Shown piece after piece: positions 23,576-36,275 of a stretch of 64,000 nucleotides of DNA. The notes under the pieces are model-generated. The model did no database searches. It was not told the DNA's origin and saw only the letters and a list, made by a program, of their open reading frames with translations. The position numbers and the translations under genes were made by a program. This DNA is from Chlorocebus sabaeus (taxonomy: Eukaryota > Chordata > Mammalia > Primates > Cercopithecidae): the NCBI RefSeq assembly GCF_047675955.1, contig NC_132916.1, positions 69,681,481 through 69,745,480 on the forward strand. Reading direction: 5' to 3'. How positions within the stretch are numbered: position 1 is the stretch's first letter; the number at the start of each line of letters is the position of its first letter.

Positions 23576-23725
23576 GAGGTGAACTGGGATACTAGAACTG
23601 GGAATTTACTCTAGGATTTACTCTCGCAATCTCTCCCCTCACTCCCTTTCTCTGTCACACACATACACACAGTCAACACTGACCTCTTTCCTCAAACATA
23701 AACCCATACCTCCAACTGTCTTCTG

Positions 23726-23727
<2 letters not shown>

Positions 23728-23756
<29 letters not shown>

Positions 23757-24039
23757 GAGACAGAATTTTACTCTTGTCACCCAGGCTGGAGTGCAATGGT
23801 GCAATCTCGGCTCACTGCAACCTCCACCTCCCAGGTTCAAGAGATTCTTCTACCCCAGCCTCCTGAGCAGCTGGGATTACAGGTGCCCGCCACCACACCC
23901 AACTAATTTTTTTGTATTTTTAGTAGAGATGGGGTTTCACCATGTTGGCCAGGCAGGTCTCTAACTCCTGGTCTCAGGTGATCTGCTTGCTTTGATCTTC
24001 CAAAGGCTGGGATTACAGACGTGAGCCACCTTGCCCAGC
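23728..24039 (-). mobile_element. Alu (S-type), antisense
   Basis: Poly(T) 23728-23756, GAGACAGAATTTTACTCTTG, both arms, end GAGCCACCTTGCCCAGC. Flanking CTTCTGAAT and CTCCTGAAT suggest a decayed target duplication. Confidence 0.95.
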
Positions 24040-24079
24040 TTGCCTCCTGAATAATTTAATGTTATCTTAGAATGGTAAG

Positions 24080-25385
24080 CACAGTATGTTCAAAATTTAA
24101 CTCATTTCTTCCTCTTCAAATATTCCTCTACTTAGTTCCTTATCAGCTGCATAAGCCACAATTTTTCCTCTTCTATCCTCTCTATACAGTTAGAAGTACT
24201 AAACACTATTGTTTCTAAACTAACTTTCTCTAACCTTCTTACTCTCTTCTCCATCCCCACTGCCAGAGCCTCAATTCAAGCCCTCATACTTTTCCACCTG
24301 TAGAACTGCAATGGAAATTCTTCACGAATCTCTTTCTATCCTCCATAATTTTCTTCCAACATTCAGCTGGCCAGCATATCCTGTCACTGGAGTAGACTAA
24401 TTTTTCTAAAACATAAACCTGAGAGTAATGTTACTTAACAATTTTTTAACAGCTTCCTATTGTGTTCAGAATGAAATCTGATGACTTTAGCATGGCACAA
24501 GAAGGTTCAATGGCTTGGTTCTTGCTTGCTTGCTTGCCTCCCAGTCTTGTCTCCTGCAAATTCCTCAGGAGCACCTGGAAATTCAGAGATACCAGTCTGT
24601 AGTCCTTGAAAGACAATACTTTGTTCTTTACACAGATCATTGCTATGGTCTGAATGTTTGTGCCTGCCCCCATTCATATGTTAAAATTCTAACTCCCATC
24701 CCCACAAGGTGATGAATTAGGAGCTGGGGCCTTAGGGACTTGATGAGATCAGGAGGGTAGAGCCCCCATGAATGGGATTAGTCCCTTTATAAAAGAAGTC
24801 CAAGGGAGCTTACTTACTTCTTCCACCATGTGAGGATGCCATGAGAATATGGCCATCTTTGAACTAGCAAGAGGACCTTCCCAGACTCCCAGTCTATCAT
24901 CACCTTGATCTTGAACTTCCCAGCCTCCAGAACTGTGAGAAATAAATTTCTGTTGTGACCCAGTTCATCGTACTTTGTTAAAGCAGCCTCAGTAGATGAA
25001 GACAATCTTGTGCTATCCCTTCTGCATAGGATGCCCTTTTCTTGTCCTTTTCATCTGCACACTGTTTTTTGTTTTGTTTTGCTTTGTTTCTAGAAGGCAG
25101 AGTATATTCTACTTCTAATCATTGTGCAAGATCCCAGTCTGAAGTAAATGCTTTTCAAAAGTTTTCTTGACACTCCTGAAATTCCTTTCTCTGTCCTGAC
25201 TTCCTTCTCTAGTTTCCACATAACATTCTGTATTCAGCTTTAAATTTTGGGTGGATTATCACACTGTAAGGTCACTATGTATTAACCATGAATTGTTTGA
25301 AGGAAAATACTTGGTATCCCCAGCACCTAGAGTAGTACCTTGAACAAACTGGGCATTCATAATTACTTGTGAACTGAATGACCAG
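24080..25385 (+). mobile_element. L2, sense, split by an MLT1 LTR
   Basis: Left part has L2 blocks in order: GCCCTCATACTTTTCCACC, AACAGCTTCCTATTGTGTTC, AGAATGAAATCTGATGAC. The right part after 25009 has TGCATAGGATGCCCTTTTC and GTATCCCCAGCACCTAGAG, ending ACTTGTGAACTGAATGACC. Together this is one long, decayed L2. Confidence 0.72.
24641..25004 (+). mobile_element. MLT1 (A-like) solo LTR, sense
   Basis: Complete MaLR LTR of 364 bp: TGCTATGGTCTGAATGTTTG, GAATGGGATTAGTCCCTTTA, CCACCATGTGAGGATGCC, CTTCCCAGCCTCCAGAACTG, AATAAATTTCTGTTG (polyadenylation signal in place), ending GATGAAGACA. Flanks ATCAT (24636-24640) and ATCTT (25005-25009) fit a 5-bp duplication with one change. It interrupts an L2. 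Confidence 0.93.
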
Positions 25386-26604
25386 GCTCAGTGCTCCTAT
25401 CACATTTTATACATAATTTCCTCACTGCCTTGTGATTATTTTCTTTTTATGTCTTTCTCTACTACATTATAAAACATTCCCAAACATTTATGCAATTCCA
25501 CACACAAAATAAGCACTATAAAAATGTTACTTGATGCTGTCAAACGTAAAATTTTTGGTATATTTCAAAATAGTTTTCAAGGTAAGTATTTATTTTAGAG
25601 TGTAACATAAAGGATACATAACCTGTTGCTATTTTCATGGTGACCATAAGATTTAGAGAGGGAAAAAAACTTCATACTAATTTTATAAGAACGTCCTCTT
25701 CCACAGTTATTTTAATTTTCTTAACTTTTCAAGATGGTTCCTAACAAATATAAGAAGTTGTACCAATGTCTTCCTAAGGGAAATGGAAGAAGCAAGAGGA
25801 TATAAGAAAAAAAAGGAAAGGATGAGAAAAGAATGAAGGAAGGGAAGAGAGGAGAGGAAAAAGAAAAGTATAAACAATAGGTACAGGTGTTCCAGTTCAT
25901 AGGAAACTCTTAAAGGTATCCTTACACATATTTAAAAACATACGTAAATGTTTGTACATTTGAAAGAATTGATTACAGGTGCACTAGATGTAACGCTGAC
26001 CTTAACTTGCAAATGTAATATTTATTAGAGGAAATGAATGTGTTTTATTCCCCCATTGGTTAATATCACGCTTTGTTATATATGACAGTGAATGGGCACT
26101 ATTTTAATACTGGAATAAAAGAAACATCAGCATTTCCAGCACATCTTAAATGCATATTCACAGTAGATGAGAATAACAAGTGATTTCTGATTTTTTTTTT
26201 CTAATCTGTTCCATTTTTACATTTTAATGAACACTTTAAATTTTCTGTTTAAGTCTGTTCTGGCAGTTTTGAATTATTTTCTCTGGGAAAATGATTAAGA
26301 AAGAAAATCTTTGTTAGGAGAAGAGCGTGCAGTAATATGAATTAATCAAACACAAAGAAAAAGGATTAAATTCGATGAAGGAGCTACATTCCTAAATATT
26401 TTTTCTATCTCTTCAATCAAGACAAGGGTCTTTTTCTTAAGAGCTTACAATCTAATTGGAGAGAGAGAGCACATACCTAACAAGATGAATGGCTCTAGGG
26501 GGAATCCAGATGAATTGTCCAGACAGTAAATGCTACAGATTTCAGAATCTGGAGAAGAGCCCAAAAGCCTAGGTGGCTAAGTCTTGAACTGATCTTCAAA
26601 GAAA
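25386..26604. other. AT-rich interval with a purine tract
   Basis: No named element. At 25788-25872 the plus strand is almost only A and G (GGAAGGGAAGAGAGGAGAGG), an 85-bp polypurine tract. Confidence 0.5.
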
Positions 26605-26800
26605 TGAGACAGGGGATCTTCAACAATGGAATGTGACTATTAGTGAGCATAGGGTTTGTTTTGGGGGTGATGAACATCTTCTAAAACTATGGCGATAGCC
26701 GCACAACTCTGACTATAATAAAAGCCATTGAATTACATATTTTGAATTGATGTATTAAGCAGTATATGAATTACATCTCAGAAAAGCTCTTATATTAAAA
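26605..26800 (+). mobile_element. L1M 3'UTR end, sense
   Basis: GGGTTTGTTTTGGGGGTGAT, AACATCTTCTAAAACTATGG, GCACAACTCTGACTATAATA, AAGCCATTGAATTACATATT, ending in an A-rich tail. This is a typical end of an old L1M. Confidence 0.8.
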
Positions 26801-27571
26801 AAATATTAGCTATGGTCTTGGCATCAGTTACAGAAATGGGGACTGAGGCTGCTAAGGACATTATGTTTTCCTCTTTTTCTTTCCTCTACTTTTTAATAAA
26901 AGGGATGGTGGCAGTGCTTAACTTTACAACTGAGTTTCATAGTCACTAGTCCAACAAGAAATTACATCTGAAATATATGTAGATAACTGCATATCATGAG
27001 GAGTCCCTGAATTATTGAGATAGACATAGGGATAGACACAGAGGTTTATATCTCCTTTCTTTAGGGCACATGGGAACAACTTTCTACAAACAATAGTTAC
27101 AACATATTAGATGGAAGCTTGGTGGTGTTTCATAGGAGGAATAGATGGCTGAATAGTAAAAATGGATACAGAATAATCAATTTTTGGCCTATTTTACTGT
27201 CACATTCAGTCTTCACTCTCCTCTGACTCTGGTCTGTATAGCAGGTTTGGGGAGGGAGGGATGACTTCTGTACCTTGCATTTCCCAGGTTATCATCACCA
27301 CTGGCTTCCAGATTGGTTTGGTCAGTAGGAGGCGCTAGGGGAGACTGGTGGACAAGAAGAAGTGAGAATCTAGGGTACTTCTCTCCCTCTCTTCCTAACT
27401 TGAACAGCTTCCCTGGGAACAGCTGCATCTTTTCTGTTGCTATAGCTTCTGGCATAGTTCTAGTTTCTTCTGAGTGAACTTAAATTTTGAGCTTTCTACA
27501 AAACTTCCTCTCCTCATCCTTCCAGCTAAGATTAGCAGTTGCTAATCTGTGTGTTGCCTCACCATCCCTTG
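26801..27571. other. Interval without a recognised element
   Basis: About 770 bp. Pyrimidine-rich in 27360-27540. The 80-codon minus-strand frame at 27213-27455 has no recognisable family. Confidence 0.4.
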
Positions 27572-27972
27572 TGCTATGATCTAAATGTCCCCCCAAAATT
27601 CACGTATTGGAGCTTGATCCCCATTGTGGTGGTCATAGAGATGGGACCTTTTGGGATGTGATAAAGTTGTGAGGACTCTGCTCTGAACAAGGGATTAGTG
27701 CCTTATGAAAGGGCTGGAGGGAACTAGCTTGGGCCCCCTTTGACCTTCTATCTTCCACCTTCCACCATATAGGGACACTGTGTTTTTCACCTCTGGAGGA
27801 CAAAGTGGTAAGATACCATCTTGGAAACACAGAGACCCAACCCTCACCAGACACTGAACTTGCCTTGATCTTAGATTTCACAGCCTTCAGAAAAGTGGAA
27901 AATAAATTTCTATTATTTACAAATTACCCATTCTGCTGAATTTCGTTATAGCGGCAGAAACAGACTGAGACA
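27572..27972 (+). mobile_element. MLT1 (B/C-like) LTR, sense
   Basis: TGCTATGATCTAAATGTCCC, GGTCATAGAGATGGGACC, GGATTAGTGCCTTATGAAAG, CCCTCACCAGACACTGAAC, CTTGATCTTAGATTTCACAG, AATAAATTTCTATTATTTAC, ending CAGACTGAGACA. About 400 bp, near complete, more decayed than the copy at 24641. No clear target duplication. Confidence 0.9.
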
Positions 27973-28372
27973 TCCTGTCTTGCTTTTCGTGTCTTCCATA
28001 ACCTGTGAACCAATTTCCTGTAGAAAGTTCTTTCTGTTTAAAGTATTTTTAGTGGTTTTTAGTTTTCTGTTTGGATCCTTAAACTGACACAGCATGAGCA
28101 GTGAGCAGAGTAAATGTGGAATGAACACACTTAGTATATGGAGAACTGGAAAAAATGAAAACCAAAAGAAATGCAGGAGGTAGAGGCATTTAGGTGAAGA
28201 CAATGAGATTTATTTTAAAGTGTAGAATTTGGGAAAATATGGTGGTAATGAATAACTACCTCAAGTATAGGAAGAGGGTTGGGCATTGGAACTGGAAATA
28301 CAGAATCTGAGATCCATTTCTAAGAAATGAGCACTTAAGTAAAGGCAATAGCAACAGAAAAAATTAATAAGG
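27973..28372. other. Interval without a recognised element
   Basis: About 400 bp of plain sequence between an MLT1 LTR and an Alu. Confidence 0.4.
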
Positions 28373-28655
28373 GGCTGGGCGCGATGGCTCTCGCCTGTAA
28401 TCCCAGCACTTTGGGAGGCTGAGGCTGGTGGATCACCTGAGGTCAGGAGTTCGAGACCAGCCTGGCCAGCATAGTGAAACCCTGTCTCTACTAAAGATAT
28501 AAAAAATTATCTGGGCATGGTGGCATGCACCTGTAATCCCAGCTACTCGGGAGGCTGAGGCAGGAGAACCCCTTGAGCCTGGTAGGCACAGGTTGCAGTG
28601 AGCTGAGATCACGCCACTGCACTCTAGCCTGGTGACATACAGCGACTCTGTCTCA

Positions 28656-28687
<32 letters not shown>

Positions 28688-28690
28688 TAA
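28373..28690 (+). mobile_element. Alu (S-type), sense, with AAT-rich tail
   Basis: GGCTGGGCGCGATGGCTCTC through both arms to GACTCTGTCTC. The tail has evolved into (AAT)n with GATAAT interruptions (28655-28690), a common fate of Alu poly(A). Confidence 0.95.
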
Positions 28691-31139
28691 CAAGGAAGAA
28701 TGTATTGAAGGTGAAGTAAAATAAAAGGACATGGAGAGAAGCCTGAGGAGCTGTGGAGGTAGACTACTGAGGAGCCAATAAAGGGCTAAAAAGATTTGTC
28801 ACAAAGTTAAGGAGAGAATCTGCTTAGCAGTAAATGTAATCTCATGGAAACCAGGCAAGAGAGATAATGAAGAGAAAAGAGTTAAATGTTAGATAATGCA
28901 GGGTAGTCAGGGAAAAGGAAGACTGAAAGGGGTTACTGAGTTTGGTAATGAGGAGGTTACTGATGACCTTGAAAGTGTGATTTTATTAGTAGTGTAATGA
29001 CTGATGATGCATTGCCAAATCATTAAGTAGGTAGAGAAGAAATCAGGATTAAAAGTATACAGAAATAATTTGATTATAGACATTTTCCAAGAAATGGAAG
29101 ATAGAGCTAGTATAGCAGCTAGAAGAGGTAAGATAGGCAATTCTAAATTTATTTTTAAGAAAATGTTATAACTAGATATACTTGTAGATGAGAGAAAAAA
29201 TGCCAATGGATGTTATGTGAACATAGGAATAAATTGCCAGGGAAAATGAATAAAACTGGGTTTAGGACACTGGGAAATGGATATACTGGGCAAAATGTAA
29301 AACACGTGTTTGGAAATAAAAAGTAATATATATAAATATAACAACATACATTGGAGAAGGAGTGTATGCAAGCTTAGAGAGCTTGTGATATGTAGCCTGG
29401 ATCTTGACTGTGGAGATGAAGGTGTTGGGCTATGGGAGGATGTGAGCAACAGCTGTGGTGAGGATTTAAACAATTCAACTACAGATAAATAAAATGTTGA
29501 TGAGCAGTACTGAGAGCCTGGTTCAGGTTAAAGGGCAAAAAATCCATGAACCGTGGTGTCATCAGAGACACAGGTGGGTAAGGTTAAAGGAACGTTGGTG
29601 GATAAGGGCAGGTTTGTGAAATAGTGGGCATGGTAAGGGCCAACAGCATTTGATTACCATTTGAACCAGTCAACACGGAAAGTGTTAAGTGAAGGCTGAC
29701 ACCTAGTCTATTGCACTGATAAATGTCTCTGTGGGTGGGGTAGGTGAAGGATGATGAGCTTGGCTTATGACTTCTTAAATTTAAGTAAAATTGTCTAGCA
29801 CTAGGCAGTTGGAGGTGTTGGACTAAATCTCAGAGTAGCAGATGAAAATCGTGAAGCTAAGAATTTGTATGAGAGTTTTGTGATAAAAAAAATATAGAAC
29901 AAGAAAGTTAGAATGCCAAGGACTAAACGTATGACCACATCTGAGGAGTGGAGAGGAAATGAAGTCTGAGAATATGTAGATACAAAGAATTAAAAAAATT
30001 TGCTCAAATGGAAAGTAGCAGTGCTTTCTCTCTAAGTTAAATTTCCCAAACTCAATGTTTTACAAGTGAGACTACTATTTTTGTCCATATCTACACATTT
30101 GCATCCCTAATAGACATCTTGCAGAGGATGCTGAATGACCCTAATGTTTTTCCACATTTAAAAAGATGAGCCCATTCACTAACTGAAAGAGAAATTTCTA
30201 CACATTTCTTGTAATAGGTACATTCATGGGTGACAAAGCACACTGAAGGTTGCTAGAGTTGTATGTGTAAGAGCTGAATGGAGGTTGAAAGAGCAAACAT
30301 GGTGTTGCCACATTCAACTCTTCAAATTCTTTCTTGAAAATTAGAAAGATGACTTTTCTGTTCCAAGTGCTTTGAAATAGATTATGGCACTGTCATATTT
30401 TCTCAGAAATTCATTGTAGCCTAAGACTACACCACAGTGGCTAAGTTTTTTCTAAGACATCTCATGCATAGATGAGTCGAAATTTTATTCTATTCATCTA
30501 GCATAAGCTCTTTAAACATAAAAAGCTCTGATTGCTCAGAGTTTACAGGTTTTTGAAGCTGTAGGTAACATTATGGTAATACTCATCTCCCATCCCTAAT
30601 GGAGTCAAGGCAAAGTGCTTACTTATATCAGGGGCCAATAACAAGGGTGGAAGTAGGAGTAAAGGTTATGTCAATTTCACATAGGAAACTTTTTGAAATA
30701 CATGTGTTCTGGGATCTCTCTCACTTCCCCACTGTCCCCTTCCCAAAACAGAAACAACTTATATTTATCTTAGGATACCTCTTTGTACTTGTTTAAAAGA
30801 ACCTATACGTCAACAATAAATTAAACTTTCTGCTATAAGGAAAAGGTCCTGGCCCAAAGATCTAGAAGCATCCAAATATCACTGTGATAGCCACACAGCA
30901 ATTTCTACAAACTGATAGGTTATTTTCTGATTTCAGAAGGAAATTTTAGCTACGTAAGATGATGCTTCTATTTGATAGGGCTCAGATCTGCCTTCTTCTC
31001 TCTAATCTTCCCTCCATGTGTGGCTCAAACCACCACCATCTCGAGTCTGATTATCAAACTTATCTCTTAACTCGGTCCTTACTTCTAATAATGTTCATGC
31101 AAATTCATTTTTTTCATATTGTTATCAAAAATAGCTTTT
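28691..31139. other. Purine-rich unclassified interval
   Basis: About 2.4 kb. From 28700 to about 29950 the plus strand is rich in A and G (GAGGAG, GGTTAAAGG, AGAAG words), resembling a very old LINE in one orientation, but I cannot align it to a named family. Frames at 28907-29473 are on the minus strand and Ser/Leu/Phe-rich, as expected from purine-rich text. Confidence 0.35.
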
Positions 31140-31990
31140 TAAAACACAAATTGTTAATATCATCATCATTTATTCAAAAAGATTTGTTGAGCATCATTAG
31201 ATGCCAGAAATACAATAATGATAAAAAGACAGTTCAATGAGAAAGACACACAGTCAAGTACTAATAATTACACTGAAGAATATGTAAATACATAACAAAA
31301 GTACCTGACCTTCTGGGGATGTCAGAAAAAGTTAGCCTGAGGAAGTGACAATGGAGGAGAGAAGTGGAAACTATGGAGGGAAGATAGCTTAATCTAGACA
31401 GAGAAGGCAGCAAGTGCAACAGCGTTGGGGTGGGGGCCCAGTATATGTATGAGGAGCTGAGACAAGACCAGCATGGCTGTAGCCCAGGGAGTGAGGGGAG
31501 AAGAGATGGGAAATCCAGCAAGGGCCAAGTTATGCAAATTATTACTGACACTTTTTAAGGTCCTTAGTTTTCATCATAAGAGCATTGCAAAGTAACAGGT
31601 TTTAAATACAGTAAAGATGGAATTAGATTTGTACTTTTTATCAGCTTTTGCTTCAATGTGAATATCAGATTGCAGGAAAACCAGAGATTTGGGAACACCA
31701 GGTAATACTTTATCACTATAATCTAGATGAGAAGTACTAGAAACTTGCACTGGTGTGGTGACCATTGAAAAGGAGGTAAACTGAGGGACTGGAGAGACAT
31801 TTAGTAGTGATCTGTTGACAGAGTGAGTATGGGGATTAAGGTGATTTCATATAAAAAATGCTACATATATTTCTGGTTTATGAAACAGCACAGATGATAG
31901 CAACAGTCACCAGAATATGCAGCACCAGGTGAGAGCTAGGTTTGGAGGGAAACTAGATGTACTGGGTTTGGATATATTGAGTTAGAAGTG
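31140..31990 (-). mobile_element. L2, antisense, long copy
   Basis: Reversed L2 from its tail inward: ATCATCATTTATTCAAAAAG, GATGTCAGAAAAAGTTAGCC, GACCAGCATGGCTGTAGC, GAGGGGAGAAGAGATGG, AAGGGCCAAGTTATGC, CACTATAATCTAGATGAG, TGAGGGACTGGAGAGAC. About 850 bp, so one of the longer L2 copies here. Minus-strand frames 31261-31551 and 31574-31765 derive from it. Confidence 0.8.
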
Positions 31991-32014
31991 ACTTTGACAT
32001 TTGTAAGTTTAAAA

Positions 32015-32506
32015 ATGTTTACTGGCTTCCCATTGCTCAAGGAGTTAAATCGTATCGCTTCAAAGTGAATTTATAAAACTTATGTGATCTACATTCCATG
32101 CTCACCTTCTGTCATACTCATATATTCCATATTCCAACCATTCTGAGTTAGTGGAAATGTGGTGAAGGCCCTAAGTATTTCACAGATTCATGGCTTTGCA
32201 AATACTATTACTTGGATTCAGCAGCTCTTTCCCTGTGTTCCCTTCTGGAATGCTGACTTACCTCTTGTTTGTTTTTCAAGACTCAAACATCATCTCCCCT
32301 GAAAAGAGTTATTTTTAGTTTTTCTCTAACATTATGTGTGTGTGTAGATGTATATGTGTGCAATTATTTATGATTGTCAATTTACGAGTCTTTCCCACTA
32401 GATTGTGAATGCCTTGAGTTTGGGACTGTGTTTCACTCATTTTTATAAACGCTGTGTGTAGTAGCCAATAAATACGTTCAACGCTGGAATGAATAAAAAA
32501 ATGAAT
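32015..32506 (+). mobile_element. L2 3' end, sense
   Basis: CTGGCTTCCCATTGCTCAAG, GTTCCCTTCTGGAATGCTG, CAAGACTCAAACATCATCTC, CCACTAGATTGTGAATGCC, TGAGTTTGGGACTGTGTTTC, AGTAGCCAATAAATACGTTC: the L2 3' 450 bp in order. It starts within 30 bp of the 5' limit of the antisense L2, giving a head-to-head pair. Confidence 0.85.
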
Positions 32507-33639
32507 TTTGAATTCTTTTTCTTATTTCCTGGAAAATATTTTAAAATATAGACTACTTTTTGTTAATACAACTAGGAACTGCTGATATGACTAAAAAATT
32601 TGAACTCATGTACCTATGAGTGATTTACATTAACAATACTGAACTAAAGAATGATTTTTTTTCTTGCCAAATCAAAAGTAAAAACTCCAGTAAAAAACTC
32701 ATAATATGTTTCCTGAAATTTGTAGACTATCATTTTCACAAGTCCTTGAACTAAAAGCCAAAACCAATATTAAAAGGCAGCATTTTTTAAAAGTTTTTTT
32801 CTCATTATAAAAATGATATATGCGCCCTGGGAAAAATACAGAAAAGTATAAAACATATGAAATGTAAATATAACCCCAAGACCAAAGGAGAGTCACTTTA
32901 AATATTTTATTTGTAAATCTTTCCTGTCCTTTTCCTGTGCAAGCACATGCATTTTGCCAGCTTTCCTAATGGAGAAAAATATTAGGCCCAAAGTGGGTAT
33001 TCCAAGCCACTTTTAAAACTGGCTATCAGAGTTGTTATGTGTTAAAAAATGCATGGAGGTTTTCTAGATCTCTCCAGGGCCTGTCTCTCCTGCTTTCTCT
33101 TTTTAGGCTGTCACAGGTTAGAGGACTAGTCAGGGCCAGACTGGCTCACCTTAGGCAGGTCAGCCATTATCCCTCTCTTTGCAGAAATAAATGCCCTTGG
33201 TAAACTCTAAGAATCAGGTTTAGAGGGAGGTAGTGAATGACCACACTTAGTCTTCAGGGTCTAAGCTGTGTGCTCCGCACAGTTGCTAACAGCCAGCCTT
33301 GCTGTATGGGGGACAAGTACTGGGAGTTACTGACTCAAATATGGGAATGACTGAGTCATAATTTGAGTCAGATTTAGTTTCTTATATAGACTTCCCTAAA
33401 GAGGCATGTCAGGAGGGCAGGTTACTTTTAAGAATTCACTTGTTCATTTCTGGGTTTCCAGGACATATTACTATCCAAATGCACTTGAAACATTACATCT
33501 GCATTCCAACTGTGGATCTCATAGTATTCAGGGACAAAATGGTGACCACAACATGTGGTACAGGTGAAGGCAAAAGAAGGCACAAATCATACATAATTTT
33601 AGCCACATAGAATGCCACAACAGTGTCTGAAGGATCATT
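32507..33639. other. Mostly unassigned; possible L1M bit at 32780-32935
   Basis: The part at 32780-32935 (TTATAAAAATGATATATGCG, ACAGAAAAGTATAAAACAT) resembles an L1M 3'UTR type but is weak. The remainder has no assignable feature. Confidence 0.35.
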
Positions 33640-33745
33640 AAATTATACAAACATACACACACATATATGCACACATATATTATATATAATTATACATATA
33701 AAATATATAAATATACACATATATACACACATTCACACAACCAAA
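33640..33745. repeat. TA/CA microsatellite-like tract
   Basis: ACATACACACACATATATGC, ATTATATATAATTATACATA and ATACACATATATACACAC. Imperfect alternating purine-pyrimidine repeat. Confidence 0.85.
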
Positions 33746-33849
33746 AAAGTAGCTCTGGACCTAGGATATTTGTCAGAATTATTTCTGTCTATTTTAGAGC
33801 AACTTAAAAAAATCCCAAATGTTACCCAAATGTCAGGGATTTGGTTTAG

Positions 33850-34190
33850 GGCCCATTGCTTGCCTCACAAAAAGCCAATCACTGAGACAATAAGTGTTGC
33901 CAGGAAAGAAGATTTTAACCAGGTGCTGCAGCTGAGCAGAACAAATCAGTCTCAAATCCATCACCCCAACCAACTAAAATTGGGGAGTTTATATAGTGAG
34001 GAAGGAATGTAAAATAAGAATTAAGGAGGGGTAAGGAAACAATCATAAGGAATGAGGTTTGGTGTATCATTGTCTGGATGTGGTGATCTGGTGAGGTTTA
34101 GTCCCTGGCCTGAGGATCAGTTTCCTGAGGGAAGAACTCAGATGTGACACACACAGATTTCAAGTTTTGAGACCAGGAGGGTCAATCACT
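33850..34190 (-). mobile_element. Possible ERV LTR remnant, antisense
   Basis: GCCAATCACTGAGACAATAA, GAAAGAAGATTTTAACCAGG, AAATCCATCACCCCAACC and GGAGTTTATATAGTGAGG have the style of the reversed 3' part of an ERV1/ERVL LTR. Subfamily not recognised and ends not seen, so tentative. Confidence 0.35.
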
Positions 34191-35067
34191 ATGTTTATTC
34201 AAAAATCTAAATATAATTTCTATGGGACAATTGGGCTTGTTTCACAAATATGTTTGTTTTACTTTTGTTAGATTTTATAAAATGACAGCATTTAAATCAG
34301 TAAGTATAGTTTAATTATAATATGTCTGAGTGGTTTGCTAATTACTAGACATCATTTTCAAAAAGCATTCATTCATTCTTTGATTATTCACTTGGTTACT
34401 TGGCTGAGGAGAAATATAACAGAAATTAGCTGTGAATACCTTAGGTTAGTTTTCAAGGCAACATAAACACAGTCAATATTCTCCTTGCCCTGTCTGTGTC
34501 TGTGCCTCAACCAAGCATCTGCTCATGCATGGCTTTAGCAGTTTGCAGATACTTTATTTATGACCCCGTGTCCCTATTTGCTTTCCTACCCTGTGAGTTA
34601 CAATGAATTTTGTGGAAAGCTAAAAAAGAAGAGAGCAAGGACAAAACATCAAACCCACCACAGTGCTTCAGCCTCTCCTGGTCACATCCTAGTCAGAGCC
34701 ATCCTTACATGCATCACATCTCTGCCTCATTTTCCCAAGCCCTCCTTATCCAGAAGGCCGTTGAAGATTTAGAGATGACAGTTGTGTTACAAAACCCCAT
34801 TCTGGGGAGATGGCAGTCTGTTTAACTGAGTCAAGACATTATCAGGTTTCTTTTATTCAGAGGATCTGAGAGGGCTCCTTCCTGTGAAGTGTGAGCCAAG
34901 CAAATGAGTCTAAAAAAGTATTTATCAACATAGTTGCTGCAACCTCAGACCATGGCTCAGAAGCACTCGCTCTGTCAGGAGAGCCATTGAGCAAAAGGGC
35001 CCAAATGGTCTCCTTAGAGTTTTCTTAGCTTAAAGTCATCTGGTTTTCTTATTAAGTTTCCTCCTCT

Positions 35068-35069
<2 letters not shown>
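34191..35069. other. Interval without a recognised element
   Basis: About 880 bp with no named repeat and no convincing frame. Confidence 0.4.

Positions 35070-35110
<41 letters not shown>
35070..35110. repeat. (GT)20 microsatellite
   Basis: An uninterrupted run of 20 GT dinucleotides (35071-35110), capable of Z-DNA formation and probably length-variable. The minus-strand frame with a Thr-His run here is an artefact. Confidence 0.98.
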
Positions 35111-35112
<2 letters not shown>

Positions 35113-35954
35113 AATGTTTGTCTTCGTTTTCCTTGAAATGGTAATTTTAAAATTACTCAGAGTTATGTTATTTTTGTGATTATCCCTCCTTTCACTCCAA
35201 AAGATGAGTCTTGTTCCATCATTGGTTCTATAGGGCAGCAGAAATGCCATCCCAAAATATGCAAAGAAGTATTTTGAGTATTGATAAGAAGTATTTTGAG
35301 TTAAAGGCATTAAAAAAAAATAGCAGATTCAAAAAGGGCATTCTGACTTTCCATTTTCTTCCTGAAAGCAGGAGATAAAACTCCCCTGTGAAAGGTGTGT
35401 CCCCCTGTGCCAGGAAGAAGGAAGGTATTTTATCATCAGTGATGGGGGTCAAGATGAGATAAATCTGCACAAACAACTCTTGTTAAACCAACCCTTGTCT
35501 TCCTAGTTATTTTTCCACAACTAACTACCACAGCCCAAACCCTTTTCTAGTCTGTGTTTTCACAATTTACTGCCCTTTGTCCAGCCTGGCACGTAAGTTT
35601 TTGACTCTAACTGCTTCTTTGGGTCTTCATTTCTCTTGTGAGGGCTCCCATGTATATATGAAAATTACTAAATAGTGTTTGCTTTTCTTCTGTTTATCTG
35701 TATTTTGGTAGTCAGAGTTACAGAGCCCTGGCCTGAACCTAAGATGGGTCGGAAAAAGGTATTGCCTCCCCTACGGTCCTTCTTTAAATAATGTTATAGT
35801 CTTATGTGTAGAGAACTTAGGCCATAACATAAATGCAGGTATAATTTTATGCTAATGATTCTTGATATATATTAATCACCTTAAATTTTTTCTAATTAAA
35901 TAAAAGAGTATCACCTTAGCTTTTGAAATATTGCTAGATATCTATTTTACTGTT
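35111..35954. other. Interval without a recognised element
   Basis: About 840 bp, no recognised repeat or gene. Confidence 0.4.
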
Positions 35955-36275
35955 CAGTTGTTATTTATTTATTTTAATCAACAGATAAAAATTGTATATA
36001 TTTATTGTATACAGCATGTTGTTTTAAAATATGTATACATTGTAAAATGGCTAAATCAAGTCAATTAACATATGCATTACCTCACATAGTCACCTACTTT
36101 TTTTTCGGTAACAACACTTAAAGTCTACTCTTAGCAATTATCAAGAACACAGTGAATTATTATTAATAAAGTTGTCATTTTGTACAATAAATCTCTTGAA
36201 TTTATTCCTTCTGTCTAACTAAAATTTTCTGTTTTGACCAACATCTCTCTACTCTCCAATCCACTATTATTAGAT
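35955..36275 (-). mobile_element. L1M 3'UTR, antisense
   Basis: ATAAAAATTGTATATATTTA, GGCTAAATCAAGTCAATTAA, CATATGCATTACCTCACATA, TACAATAAATCTCTTGAATT, CCTTCTGTCTAACTAAAATT. A good match to the L1MA/L1MB-type 3'UTR in reverse. Confidence 0.85.

Noticed and set aside
27572..27972. Full-length AATAAA-bearing block as a possible gene terminator
   Set aside because: The signal belongs to an MLT1 LTR, so it is retroelement-derived rather than evidence of a gene end.
33623..34012. 129-codon plus-strand open frame
   Set aside because: The start is TA/CA microsatellite text (Ile/His/Thr-rich) and the rest overlaps a likely LTR remnant. No domain recognised.
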